Assembly: GCF_013155375.1 (NCBI RefSeq)
Contig: NZ_JABJQY010000004.1
Location: 682,001 to 746,000 of the forward strand
DNA: 64,000 nucleotides
Source: Nocardioides sp. zg-1308
GTDB lineage: Bacteria; Actinomycetota; Actinomycetes; Propionibacteriales; Nocardioidaceae
Direction of reading: 5' to 3'
The stretch's first letter is position 1. Every line of letters begins with the position of its first letter. Below the pieces are notes generated by a model. The model was not told the origin of the DNA, did no database searches, and saw only the letters and a list, made by a program, of their open reading frames with translations. Position numbers and translations under genes: made by a program. Shown one piece after another: positions 1 through 8,782 of this stretch.

Positions 1-3000
1 GACGGGGACCGTCGCGTAGCCGGTGGCCCCAGAGGGGTCGGTCGCGCTCAGGCGGGCGGTGTAGGTGCCGGGCTCCGTGTAGGTGTACTCGGCGTCGAGG
101 GTGGTGGCCGTGTCGCCGGCGCCCGGGGCACCGAAGTCCCACTGGTAGGTGAGCTGGTCACCGTCGAAGTCGGACGCGGAGCCGGTGAAGTCGACGGTGA
201 GCGGAGCGGTGCCCTGCGTGGGCGTGCCCTGGGCGCCGACCTGGGGCTTGGAGTTGACCGAGACACCCTTGCCGGCCGCGTCGAAGAAGTTGAGGTTGAA
301 CAGGCCGGTGGCCGTCGGGTCGGGGTTGGTGAAGACGAGGAACAGCTCGTGCGAGCCCTCCTGCGCCGACGGTGCGATGTCCATGTCGACGAACTGCCAC
401 TGCTGCCAGCCGCCGGTCACCGGCACGGTGACCGATCCGGCGAGCGGCCCTGTCGGGCTGTCGAGGCGGGCCTCGATGGTGCCCCCGGCGCCGGCGGACG
501 CGACCCGGAACCGCAGCCTCGGCACCTGCGAGAGGCTGATCGGCCGGTAGGACACGTGGTCGCCGGCGTCGATGTTGGACAGGTTGCTGGACCCCCCGAG
601 CGGGTCGGTGGTGGCCTCGGTGGCGGCCCCCTGCTGCGAGTCGTAGTGCTCGGCCTGCTTGCGCTTGGGCTGCAGGACGACCTCGTCCTCACCGATGAGC
701 GCGGGGATGCTCCCGGCGCCGCCGTCGGTGTAGCTGGCGTTGATCACCCCGAAGATGTCGGCCGAGGCGTCGTGGCCCTGGTCCTGCACGGTCGGCAGGA
801 CGACGTCGCACCCGGTGCGCGAGCTGAGCGGGTGCCCGTGCGAGTCGTGGCCGAGGATGTAGTCGATCTCGACCTTGGAGCAGTCGACGGTCCCGTCCTC
901 GGGGTCGGTCACCGTGACCTTGACCCGCACGGAGTCGCCGAACTCGAAGAACCCACCGTCGGGCGGCAGCTCGATCTCGACCGTCGGCCGGGTGTTGCCG
1001 ACGGTGACGACCGCCGTGGCCACGCCGGTCCGGCCGGTCTCGTCGGTCACCGTGAGGCGGGCGTCGTAGACGCCGTTGGCGGTGTAGGTGAACGTCGGGT
1101 CGGGCTGCGTGGAGTCGACCGTGCCGTCGTTCTGGAAGTCCCAGGCGTAGCCGACGATCGAGTCGCCCTCGTCGGGGTCGCGCGACCCGGCGCTCGAGAA
1201 CTGCACCGTCAGCGGGGCCACTCCCGAGCTGGGCGTGGCGGTGGCGGACGCCGACGGCGAGCGGGCGCCCTCGTTGATGGCGTTGATCTTGTAGACGGCC
1301 GAGTTCTCGTTGCCGGTGAAGTAGCCGCCGTTGCCGTAGTCGAGGACGTAGAGCGAGCCGTCGGGGCCGAACTCCATGTCCATGGCGGCGTAGAGCGTCG
1401 AGGACTCGAAGAAGGGGTCGATGCCCACCACGTCGCCCTCGGCGTCCATCGCGACGTCGCGGATCCAGCCGCGCGTCCACTCACCGGCGAAGAAGTGGTT
1501 GTCGAAGTACTCGGGGAACTTCACGTCGGACTCGAGGTCGGGGTCGTAGTTGTAGACCGGGCCGGCCATCGGGCCCTCGCCGCCGCCGCCGAACTCGTTG
1601 GTGGTGACGCCGCCGTAGGTGACGTTGCCGCCGTCGTACTTGATCCACGCGGGCTGGGCCGGCGGCAGGTTGGTCAGGCCGGTGTTGCGCGGGCTGTTGT
1701 TGACCGGCGCCGTGCAGTCGAACTTGGGGCCGGTGGTGTTGGTCGCGAAGTCCCAGTCGTTGTAGGTCTCGGCCGGGGTGTTGCTGCCCGTGCAGTAGGG
1801 CCAGCCGAAGTTGCCCGCCTCGCGGACCTGGTTGAACTCCACGATGCCGCCGGGGCCGCGGTTGGGGTTGGCGCCACCGGCGTCCGGGCCGTACTCGCCG
1901 AGGTAGACGTAGCCGGTCCGCTTGTCGACGGTCATCCGGAACGGGTTGCGGAAGCCCATCGCGTAGATCTCCGGGCGCGTCCGGTCCCCGGTGCCGGCCG
2001 ACTCGTCGAAGAGGTTGCCCTCCGGGATCGAGTACGACGCCGCGGTCGGGTCGGGGGTGATGCGCAGCAGCTTGCCGCGCAGGTCGTTGGTGTTGGCTGC
2101 GCTGCGCTGTGCGTCGTACGCCGGGTTGCGGGTGGCTCGCTCGTCGAGCGGCGCGTAGCCGTCCGAGGCGAACGGGTTCGAGTCGTCGCCGGTGGACAGG
2201 TAGAGGTTGCCGTCGGCGTCGAAGTCGATGGCCCCACCGGCGTGGCAGCAGATCCCCCGGTCGGCCTCGACCCGCAGCAGCTCCTGCTCGGTCGAGGGCA
2301 CGAGGTCGTCGTCGACCATCTTCATCCGGGTCAGGACGTTGTAGCCCTGCCAGGTGGCGAACTGCGCGGCGGTGCCGTCGTTGGGGGCGTCACCGGTCGG
2401 CGTCGCCAGCGGCGGGGCGTAGTAGAGGTAGACCCAGCCGTCGTCCTCGAAGGTCGGGCTCACCGTGAGGCTCTGCAGCCCGTCCTCGTCGTGGGAGTAG
2501 ATCGGGACGTCGTGCAGGAGGGTCGTGTTGCCCTCGAGGTCGGTCAGGAAGATCCGGCCGTCGCGGGCGTTGTGCAGGACCCGCCCGTCGGGCAGCACCG
2601 AGATGCTCATCGGCTCGCCGACCTTGTCGACGCCCTTGGCGAGGGTGACCTGCTCGAACGACGCGTCCGTGGGAGGCACGGCCGTGCACGCGTCGGGCTC
2701 CTGGCCGGCGGCGTACTGGATGCCGCCGAGGAGGTGCAGGCGGAACAGCGGCTCGGAGAAGGACGCGTCCGTGTGGCCGCCGCCGGTGTAGAAGCTGCGG
2801 CCGCCGTCGAACTCCTGGTACCACGCGATCGGGTGGTCGTCGTCGGTGCCGTTGCCGTCGTTCTCGACGTAGGTGGACTCGTCGAGCGTCGCGATCACGT
2901 TGATGTTGCCGTTGGTCCGGGGGCTGTAGTCGGTGCCACCGCCGTTGACCACCGGGTTGTCCGGGCCCTGGAAGTTGTACCACTCGTCGGTGCGCTCCCA

Positions 3001-3594
3001 GCGCGCCGGCAACGCGCAGGAGGAGGCCGTGGTGGTGTCCTCGACGTCGATCGTGGCGGTGGGGGTGCCGGCCGGGTGGCTCTGGAAGTAGGCGCCGACG
3101 AGGTCGCCGTACCAGGGCCAGGTGTACTCGGTGTCGGAGGCCGCGTGGACGCCGACGTAGCCGCCACCGGCCTGGATGTAGTCCTCGAACGCCGCCTGCT
3201 GGGCGGCGTCGAGCACGTCGCTGGTCGTCGAGAGCCAGACGACGGCCTCGTACTGCACGAGGTTGGCGGCGGTGAACTGCCCGGCGTCCTCGGTGGCGTC
3301 GACGGTGAAGCCGTACTGGGCGCCGAGTCGCTTGATCGAGCGGATGCCGGCACCGATCGAGCCGTGGCGGAAGCCGGTGGTCTTGCTGAAGACGAGGACG
3401 TCGTAGGTCGGCACCGCCAGGGCGGCGGACCGGGCGGCTCCAGCGCCGGCCGCGGTTCCCGCCGCCGCGACGTCGGGCGCCTCCGGTTCGGCGGCGGCAG
3501 GGGCGACGGCCACGCCACCGCTCGCCACCGCCACCGCCACCAGCCCTGCGAGTGACGTCCGGACACGTGCTGCCGAGGTGCGGAGGATGCTCAT
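1..3594 (-). CDS. Secreted ThuA / PQQ-type sugar dehydrogenase / PKD / CBM6-like multidomain protein (3' end outside window)
   Basis: The frame stays open for 1198 codons to the window edge, so the C-terminus is missing. The ATG at 3594 follows a GGAC/GAAGG-type ribosome site and opens a Sec signal peptide ending near AAAEPEAP. Domains in order: a ThuA-like fold (about residues 60-290, with VFSKTTGFRHGSI and GGGYVGVHAASD), a glucose/sorbosone dehydrogenase beta-propeller (about 305-770, with GDDSNPF, MGFRNPFRM and GEYGPDAGG), a PKD repeat (about 780-855), a CBM6-like module (about 970-1100), and a second PKD repeat running off the edge. It probably oxidises or binds sugars outside the cell. 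The family architecture is well known; the substrate is not visible here. A CRP-like site lies about 210 bp upstream. Confidence 0.88.
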   Translation of the reverse strand, partial: MSILRTSAARVRTSLAGLVAVAVASGGVAVAPAAAEPEAPDVAAAGTAAGAGAARSAALAVPTYDVLVFSKTTGFRHGSIGAGIRSIKRLGAQYGFTVDATEDAGQFTAANLVQYEAVVWLSTTSDVLDAAQQAAFEDYIQAGGGYVGVHAASDTEYTWPWYGDLVGAYFQSHPAGTPTATIDVEDTTTASSCALPARWERTDEWYNFQGPDNPVVNGGGTDYSPRTNGNINVIATLDESTYVENDGNGTDDDHPIAWYQEFDGGRSFYTGGGHTDASFSEPLFRLHLLGGIQYAAGQEPDACTAVPPTDASFEQVTLAKGVDKVGEPMSISVLPDGRVLHNARDGRIFLTDLEGNTTLLHDVPIYSHDEDGLQSLTVSPTFEDDGWVYLYYAPPLATPTGDAPNDGTAAQFATWQGYNVLTRMKMVDDDLVPSTEQELLRVEADRGICCHAGGAIDFDADGNLYLSTGDDSNPFASDGYAPLDERATRNPAYDAQRSAANTNDLRGKLLRITPDPTAASYSIPEGNLFDESAGTGDRTRPEIYAMGFRNPFRMTVDKRTGYVYLGEYGPDAGGANPNRGPGGIVEFNQVREAGNFGWPYCTGSNTPAETYNDWDFATNTTGPKFDCTAPVNNSPRNTGLTNLPPAQPAWIKYDGGNVTYGGVTTNEFGGGGEGPMAGPVYNYDPDLESDVKFPEYFDNHFFAGEWTRGWIRDVAMDAEGDVVGIDPFFESSTLYAAMDMEFGPDGSLYVLDYGNGGYFTGNENSAVYKINAINEGARSPSASATATPSSGVAPLTVQFSSAGSRDPDEGDSIVGYAWDFQNDGTVDSTQPDPTFTYTANGVYDARLTVTDETGRTGVATAVVTVGNTRPTVEIELPPDGGFFEFGDSVRVKVTVTDPEDGTVDCSKVEIDYILGHDSHGHPLSSRTGCDVVLPTVQDQGHDASADIFGVINASYTDGGAGSIPALIGEDEVVLQPKRKQAEHYDSQQGAATEATTDPLGGSSNLSNIDAGDHVSYRPISLSQVPRLRFRVASAGAGGTIEARLDSPTGPLAGSVTVPVTGGWQQWQFVDMDIAPSAQEGSHELFLVFTNPDPTATGLFNLNFFDAAGKGVSVNSKPQVGAQGTPTQGTAPLTVDFTGSASDFDGDQLTYQWDFGAPGAGDTATTLDAEYTYTEPGTYTARLSATDPSGATGYATVPV

Positions 3595-3936
3595 GCTGTC
3601 CTGCCTTCTGGTGACCGAGCGGGGGTCCGTGTCGTGGTCGGGCACGGCGGGATGACGGTGGGGCAGGCGGACGCGAGGGCACCTGCGGGCCGGCGCCGGC
3701 TCCTGCGGGCGCCGGCCGGTCCTCGGCGGTCTCGACCTGACGGCCTGACTTCTCGTGCCATGGCGACGACGCCCTTCTTGCCCCGAGACGGCGACGGGCG
3801 GTCACCGTGATGTACGTCACACTAGGGACGCCGATTCGTCGACGTCAACACATAAGCACCGGCACTTTTCACGACATCCGTGCAAAACCCTTGCGGCGGC
3901 GCACCAGAAGGCATGCGCGACGGCGCCAGGACAGCA
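3595..3936. other. Intergenic region upstream of the ThuA-family gene
   Basis: This leader and promoter region between the ThuA-family start and the sigma-factor terminator holds no convincing gene. The only distinct signal is the CRP-like palindrome at 3806-3821, annotated separately. A relatively AT-rich stretch at about 3830-3890 may contain the promoter, but I cannot place -35/-10 boxes with confidence. Confidence 0.5.
3806..3821. promoter_or_regulatory. CRP/GlxR-like binding site
   Basis: CGTGA-TGTACG-TCACA has symmetric GTGA/TCAC arms around six bases with a central TA. It matches the actinobacterial CRP/GlxR consensus TGTGA-N6-TCACA at all but one position. It lies upstream of the sugar-dehydrogenase gene, where catabolite control would make sense. 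A similar site occurs at 29531-29546. Function is inferred from the motif only. Confidence 0.55.
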
Positions 3937-3977
3937 CGAGCCGCCACCGGGGCCTTGCCGGGCCCGGTGGCGGCTCG
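3937..3977 (-). terminator. Hairpin terminator after the sigma factor gene
   Basis: A perfect 15-bp inverted repeat (3937-3951 with 3963-3977, arms CGAGCCGCCACCGGG and its complement) with an 11-base loop begins 9 bases beyond the sigma-factor stop codon. There is no clear U-tract, which is common for actinobacterial terminators. Confidence 0.7.
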
Positions 3978-3985
3978 CGTGGTGT

Positions 3986-4891
3986 CTAGCCTGCTCGGGT
4001 GACCGGCGACGCGTAGGTCACGCAGCGGGTGGGGCACCCGTCTGGAGCCTGGCCTGCCGGCGGGCCTGCCGCCGGGTCGGCCCCGGGGTCAGCCAGCCGG
4101 GCGCGGAGCTCGGCCAGGATCCGCGCCAGGATGCGCGACACCTGGGCCTGCGTGATGCCGAACGCCTCGGCGATCTCCTGCTGGGTCCGCTGCTCGTAGA
4201 ACCGCAGGCGCAGGACCGACCGGTCGCGGTCGGACAGGGCGGCGAGCAGCGGATCGAGCACCGCCCGCGCCTCGGCGGAACGCATCGCCGGGTCCTCCTC
4301 GCCGAGCAGGTCGGCGAGCCCCGACGAGCCGTCGCCGACCGCAGCGTCCAGCGACGTGGGCGTGAAGAAGCCGTCCGCCGACAGCGCCTCCACCACGGCG
4401 TCGAGGTCCTCACCGAGGTGCGCGGCGATCTCGCTGGGCCGGGGCGAGCGACCGAGCGCCTGCTCGAGCTCGCCCTGCGCCTTCATGATGCGGGCCTGGA
4501 GCTCCTGGACACGGCGGGGCGGGCGGACCGTCCAGCCGTGGTCACGGAACCAGCGGCGGAGCTCCCCGCGGATGGTGGGGACGGCGAAGGCCATGAAGTC
4601 GTGGCCGGCGGTGGGGTCGAACCGGCGCGCGGCCTTGGTGAGCCCGAGCAGTGCGACCTGCTCGAGGTCGTCCAGGTCGATGCCGCGGTTCTTGTAGCGG
4701 GAGGCGATCGAGCGGGCCAACCGGGTGTTGCTCTCGATGAGCTGGCGGGTCAGGTCGAGCGAGTCGGACGAGCTCGGCTCGACCAGCCGCAGGTGGGACA
4801 CGATGGACTCGGTGCGGTGCTGGCGCTCACTGCGCCCGGTGGGGGCCATGGCGTGCACAGGGTGCTCGGGGACGACGGACACGGAGACCAC
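3986..4891 (-). CDS. SigB/SigF/SigG-family RNA polymerase sigma factor
   Basis: This is a group 3 sigma factor of about 301 residues. Region 2 is visible as NTRLARSIASRYKNRGIDLDD, with GLTKAARRFDP and FMAFAVPTIRGELRRWFRDHGW. Region 3 starts around PPRRVQELQARI. Region 4 has LSDRDRSVLRLRFYEQRTQQEIAEAFGITQAQVSRIL. I chose the GTG at 4891 because an AGAGGA ribosome site (4901-4906) sits 9 bases upstream; a TTG at 4939 would add 16 residues that include this site. Members usually direct stress or stationary-phase promoters and are held by an RsbW-type anti-sigma factor. No anti-sigma or anti-anti-sigma gene is adjacent, so control must be encoded elsewhere. Confidence 0.9.
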   Translation of the reverse strand: MVSVSVVPEHPVHAMAPTGRSERQHRTESIVSHLRLVEPSSSDSLDLTRQLIESNTRLARSIASRYKNRGIDLDDLEQVALLGLTKAARRFDPTAGHDFMAFAVPTIRGELRRWFRDHGWTVRPPRRVQELQARIMKAQGELEQALGRSPRPSEIAAHLGEDLDAVVEALSADGFFTPTSLDAAVGDGSSGLADLLGEEDPAMRSAEARAVLDPLLAALSDRDRSVLRLRFYEQRTQQEIAEAFGITQAQVSRILARILAELRARLADPGADPAAGPPAGQAPDGCPTRCVTYASPVTRAG

Positions 4892-5102
4892 GGCGGTCAC
4901 TCCTCTCGTGCAGCAAGGGGTGCTCGCCGTGGTCTCCAACGAGCCAGGTGGAGAGAAGTTGCCACAGGTCCAGATCAGGTGACAAGTCGCTCGCCCCGGG
5001 GGTCACCCGAAGGGCTGGGACCGAGGGGCAGACGCGCCGAACGGCAGCGAAGCCGGGGCCGGAGAGGGCCGATCGCTGGCGCACGCCCGTGGATGGACAA
5101 AG

Positions 5103-5132
5103 GTCGGGGGCCGCCGTGAGGCGGCCCCCGAC
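5103..5132 (-). terminator. Hairpin terminator after the HU gene
   Basis: A perfect 13-bp stem (GTCGGGGGCCGCC at 5103-5115 pairing with 5120-5132) closes on a GTGA loop, 13 bases after the HU stop codon. It is a strong intrinsic-type terminator without a long T-tract. Confidence 0.8.
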
Positions 5133-5145
5133 CCGACCGTTCAGG

Positions 5146-5421
5146 TCAGCCGTTGAGCGCCTGCTTGAGGGCCGTGGCCGGCTTGAACCCGGCGCTCCTC
5201 GAGGCCGCGATGTCCATCGACTCGCCGGTCTGCGGGTTGCGGCCGGTGCGGGCGGCGCGCTCGCGCACGTCGAACGTGCCGAAGCCGGGAACCGTCACCT
5301 TGTCACCGGCGGCGAGGGCCTTGGAGATCGCCTCGGCGACCGCCTCGACGGCGCCCTCCGCCTGCGACCTGGACAGCCCGGTGCTCTCGGCGACGGCATC
5401 GGCGAGCTCACGCTTGTTCAT
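5146..5421 (-). CDS. hup: HU family DNA-binding protein
   Basis: This 91-residue nucleoid protein begins MNKRELADAVAESTGLSRSQ and carries the HU arm and core GDKVTVPGFGTFDVRERAARTGRNPQTGE. It bends and compacts DNA as a dimer. The start at 5421 is preceded by AAGGGAGAACAG, a good ribosome site; an in-frame start 27 bases further upstream would precede that site and is unlikely. It has the short HU length, without the long lysine/alanine-rich tail of mycobacterial and Streptomyces HupS-type proteins. It is a single gene followed by a strong terminator. Confidence 0.95.
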   Translation of the reverse strand: MNKRELADAVAESTGLSRSQAEGAVEAVAEAISKALAAGDKVTVPGFGTFDVRERAARTGRNPQTGESMDIAASRSAGFKPATALKQALNG

Positions 5422-5550
5422 CTGTTCTCCCTTGATCGTGGTTGACAACAGGACTCACCCTAGGGCCGGGCATCCCGTCACGCCGCGCCGGCGACCGGCG
5501 GATGCGAGGTCCGGCGCCCAGCGAGGGAGCGCGAGGGTGCATCGGCAGAC

Positions 5551-6240
5551 CTAGGAGCGGGTGGCGTCGTGCGCCTGCAGCATCCGCTCGGCGACGGTGC
5601 GCAGCTTGACGTTCTCGTGGCTCGAGAGGCGCGTCAGGAAGCCGAACGCCCGCGCCTCGTCCAGGGTGTAGCGCTCCCGCACCATGCCGACCGCCTGCCC
5701 GATGAGCTGCCGGGTCGAGACGGCCTCCTGCAGCTGGTCGATCTGCCGGGCGTAGTCGAGCGCGACGGCGGACTGGTGCGCGAAGAGCTGGGAGAGGATC
5801 TCCAGGTCGGCGAAGGCACCGACCGTCGCGGAGTAGAGGTTGAGCGCGCCGTTGGAGCCCGGCGCGTCGAAGAGCCGGATGCCCGCCTGGGCCCGGATGC
5901 CGGCCTCCAGGGCCACCGGCGCGTAGCGGGGGAACCGCTCGTCGGCCGCCAGGTCCGGGGACGTCACGTGGACCGTGTCGGTGGCCGCCTCGTAGCAGGG
6001 CCCCTCCCGCAGCTCGTACTGCGCGGCGTCGACGTCCAGGAGGACGTCGTGGGTCGGGGCCACGGTCTCGAGGCGGCCGTCGGCGTGCCGGATCGTCAGG
6101 CTGCTCCACTGGACGTCCGGGAGCACGTCGACCGCCGCGGCCGTGATGTTGGCCAGGGTGGTGTCGAGGTCGCCCGGGCGCAGGGCGGCGGCCAGCTGGC
6201 GCGACGCCTCGATGAGTCGATCCTCTTCAGTCACCGGCAC
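5551..6240 (-). CDS. GAF and ANTAR domain-containing regulator
   Basis: This 229-residue cytosolic protein has an N-terminal GAF domain (about residues 25-160, with EGPCYEAAT, VHVTSPDLAADERFPRYAP and GALNLYSATVGAF). A C-terminal ANTAR domain (about 170-225) includes RQLIGQAVGMVRERYTLDEARAFGFLTRLS. ANTAR domains bind paired-hexaloop RNA hairpins and act as antiterminators; the GAF domain supplies ligand or redox sensing. The GTG at 6240 is used, with a second GTG two codons in as an alternative. A paralogue lies at 38560-39264. No target hairpin was identified. Confidence 0.88.
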   Translation of the reverse strand: MPVTEEDRLIEASRQLAAALRPGDLDTTLANITAAAVDVLPDVQWSSLTIRHADGRLETVAPTHDVLLDVDAAQYELREGPCYEAATDTVHVTSPDLAADERFPRYAPVALEAGIRAQAGIRLFDAPGSNGALNLYSATVGAFADLEILSQLFAHQSAVALDYARQIDQLQEAVSTRQLIGQAVGMVRERYTLDEARAFGFLTRLSSHENVKLRTVAERMLQAHDATRS

Positions 6241-6262
6241 AGCGTAGACCAGCGTGACGGCG

Positions 6263-7510
6263 TCACCGGGCGTGTTCGCTACAGGGGCGCTGCGCCCGAG
6301 TTCCGGCGGGGCTCGGCGTCGCGTCGCCCCGGCCGCAGTCAGCGCACGGCCCGCGGTGCGCCAGGTAGTAGGCGGCAGCGGCGAGCAGCAGCGCCGGCCC
6401 CCAGACGGGCAACGGCAGCACGAACAGGTAGAGGAGGCGCGTCTCCCCGCCGGTCGCGGCCTCGTGGAGGTGCGACTGCACCATCGCGCGGCCCGCCACG
6501 GTCATCAGGACGCCGACGAGGCCCGCCGCCAGCGTGGGGAACAGCACCGGGACCTCACGGCGCCCGATGACGGGGATCCACCCTGGGAACACGCGTCCCC
6601 ACGGCCGGAGCAGGCCGATCGTGAGGACGGCCGCGACGAGACCGGTGAGGCCGAGGAGGAAGCCCATCAGCTGCAGTCCGGGTTGCGCGTCCACTGCGTG
6701 GCCGTCGACGCCGAAGGGGTCACCGGTGAGCCAGGTGAGCCGGACCAGGAAGTACGGCAGGCCGCACGCCGCGGCGAGGAGTGTCACCGGCACGCGCCAG
6801 CGCAGCAGGAGCCGACCGCTCCCGGGCCGTCCGCACGCCTCGCAGGCGTGACGCACCGACCTCGCCGCGCGGATCCCGATGGCGGCCCAGAGGAGGCCGT
6901 GGCCGACGAAGAGGGTCACCACGAGGTGCGGAGCGAGGTGGCGGCGGACGCCGGTGCCGAGCCCGTCCCCGAGGGAGCGCAGGCTCTCGCCGTCGAAGAT
7001 GCCGCTGCCCACGACCGCGGCGCCGCCGACGGCCAGCAGGATGCCGAGGCCGATCCGCGCCGACCGGTGCCGGGCCGCGCCCCACAGCAGGCACGCGACG
7101 AGCGCGACGGGGAAGAGCAGGGCCGTCAGGTAGGCGAGCAGCAGCAGCACGCCCGCGTCCCCGGCGAGCAGCACGAAGGCCACCACCTGCACGACCGCCA
7201 CCCCGACGAGCCAGCGCCCACGGGCGGCGAGGGCGGCGACGAGGCCGACGGCCCCGAGGAGCACGGCGAGCGTCGCGTCCACCCGCTTCGGCACGAGCGT
7301 CAGCAGCGAGGTGCTGCCGCGGTCGCTGTCCGCGGCGAAGTACCAGAGCGTGTCGCCGGCGAACCACGCCGCGCCGATCGCGGTGACGAGGACCGAGGTG
7401 ACGGCGGCCGCGGTCCGCGCCCGGCCGAGCGAGCGGGGGTCCGACGGGCCGGGTGGGTGGGCCGGGTGGGCTGGAAGGTCTGGGTGGGCGAGGGGTGTGG
7501 TGGTGTCCAT
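6263..7510 (-). CDS. Polytopic membrane protein with two CxxC motifs
   Basis: The 415-residue protein starts with ATG (MDTTTPLAHPD) after a GGTGGAGGC ribosome site. A proline-rich cytosolic N-terminus is followed by roughly eight hydrophobic helices separated by short loops. Two C-x2-C pairs, HACEACG in the middle and CADCGRGD near the C-terminus, could bind a metal or form disulfides. I do not recognise the family. It is divergent from the histidine kinase at 7619, sharing a 108-bp intergenic region. Such membrane proteins beside NarL-type two-component systems are often their target or sensor partner; that link is inference. Confidence 0.8.
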   Translation of the reverse strand: MDTTTPLAHPDLPAHPAHPPGPSDPRSLGRARTAAAVTSVLVTAIGAAWFAGDTLWYFAADSDRGSTSLLTLVPKRVDATLAVLLGAVGLVAALAARGRWLVGVAVVQVVAFVLLAGDAGVLLLLAYLTALLFPVALVACLLWGAARHRSARIGLGILLAVGGAAVVGSGIFDGESLRSLGDGLGTGVRRHLAPHLVVTLFVGHGLLWAAIGIRAARSVRHACEACGRPGSGRLLLRWRVPVTLLAAACGLPYFLVRLTWLTGDPFGVDGHAVDAQPGLQLMGFLLGLTGLVAAVLTIGLLRPWGRVFPGWIPVIGRREVPVLFPTLAAGLVGVLMTVAGRAMVQSHLHEAATGGETRLLYLFVLPLPVWGPALLLAAAAYYLAHRGPCADCGRGDATPSPAGTRAQRPCSEHAR

Positions 7511-7618
7511 GCCTCCACCGTCGCGCCGCAGCGGCGGCCGGCGCCCCCCGCTCGTGAGGGGTCCCGCTCCCCCGTGCGAGGGAGACCGCGGGCCGCGCGG
7601 ACCTGACACGATGGGACC

Positions 7619-8782
7619 GTGAGCCTGACGCGCCGAGCCGTTGCCGCCACGCTGGGGCCCACCGCGTTCCTCGGGCTGGCGTTCGTGATGCTCGGCGCCG
7701 CGCTGGCGCTCGCGTTCGCCCTGCTGGCCGGCTTCCTCGTCTCGCCCCTGGTCGACGCCGAGGGGGTGCCGCGATGGGCGATCGTCACCACGGCGGTCCT
7801 GCTGGGCGCGCTCCTCCTGGTCGTCGTCGGCGCCGTGCCCGCCGTACGCCGCATCGAGGGCGTCGCGACCGAGTCGATGCTCCTGGTGACCTTCGACGGA
7901 GGGCCTCCGCAGGCCGCCGCGCACTGGCACGACCGCTGGCGCAGTGTCGGCTGGCTGTGCACGCACGCGCTGGCCGGGGCGGCGCTCGCCGTCTGGGCGG
8001 CGGCGGTGCCGGTCGTGGCCTTCGAACGGAGCCCGTGGCTGCTGGTGCCGGCCATCCTCGGCGTCCCGGTGGTCGCGGCGCTGCTGGTGACCGGCCTGCG
8101 ACGCCTGGCCCCGGTGCTGCTCGGGCCGTCGCTGCGCGAGCGCGTGGACCGCCTGGAGCGCGAGGCCGTCGACCTGGGTGAACGCCACCGGATCGCCCGC
8201 GAGATCCACGACAGCGTCGGGCACGCCCTGAGCCTGGTCACGGTGCAGGCCGCCGCGGCCGCACGCGTCCAGCACTCCGACCCGGACTTCGTCGCGGAGG
8301 CGCTCGCCGCGATCGAGGGCGCGGCCCGCCGGGCGGCCGGCGAGCTCGACCACGTCCTCGGCCTGCTGCGGGTCGAGGACGTGCCGCAGCGCCCGAGCCC
8401 CGACCTCACCGCCCTCCCCGACCTCGTCGACGCCGCCCGGCGCGCGGGCCTCGACGTGACCCTCGAGGTGCCGTCCCCGGCCGTCGAGCTGCCGCAGGTG
8501 GTCTCGCGCGAGCTCTACCGCGTGACGCAGGAGGCGCTGTCCAACGTGCTGCGCCACGGGTCCGGGCCGTGCCGCGTGCGACTCGACCGGGGCGAGCGCG
8601 CCGTCACGCTCGAGGTGACCAGCGGCGCCGGGCCGGCCGCGTCGCGCGCCGGCGGCCGGCGCGGCCACGGACTGCGCGGCATCCGGGAGCGGGCCGCGGC
8701 CATCGGCGGCACCGCGACCGCCGGTCCGGTCGACGACGGCTGGCGGCTGCACGTCGTGCTGCCCCTCGGAGCCGCGCGGTGA
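7619..8782 (+). CDS. Sensor histidine kinase, NarL/HisKA_3 class
   Basis: This 387-residue kinase has about four to five N-terminal transmembrane segments (roughly residues 12-45, 52-75, 112-135, 138-162). A HisKA_3 dimerisation helix carries the phospho-acceptor His197 in EIHDSVGHALS. A HATPase_c domain follows, with an N-box-like VTQEALSNVLRHG and a G-box-like GRRGHGLRGIRERAAAIGG. The sensor region is mostly membrane-embedded with little extracellular loop, as in kinases that sense membrane state. The GTG start and the stop codon, which overlaps the regulator's start as GTGA, indicate translational coupling with the next gene. Confidence 0.93.
   Translation: MSLTRRAVAATLGPTAFLGLAFVMLGAALALAFALLAGFLVSPLVDAEGVPRWAIVTTAVLLGALLLVVVGAVPAVRRIEGVATESMLLVTFDGGPPQAAAHWHDRWRSVGWLCTHALAGAALAVWAAAVPVVAFERSPWLLVPAILGVPVVAALLVTGLRRLAPVLLGPSLRERVDRLEREAVDLGERHRIAREIHDSVGHALSLVTVQAAAAARVQHSDPDFVAEALAAIEGAARRAAGELDHVLGLLRVEDVPQRPSPDLTALPDLVDAARRAGLDVTLEVPSPAVELPQVVSRELYRVTQEALSNVLRHGSGPCRVRLDRGERAVTLEVTSGAGPAASRAGGRRGHGLRGIRERAAAIGGTATAGPVDDGWRLHVVLPLGAAR

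Noticed and set aside
349..3555. Rightward open frame of more than 1000 codons opposite the ThuA-family gene
   Set aside because: It lies antisense to a gene with clear domains, has Val/Gly/Arg-rich low-complexity translation and no ribosome site. Long antisense frames are expected at this GC content.
3835..3905. Possible tRNA or small RNA in the AT-richer region upstream of the ThuA-family gene
   Set aside because: No cloverleaf, CCA end or strong hairpin could be found.
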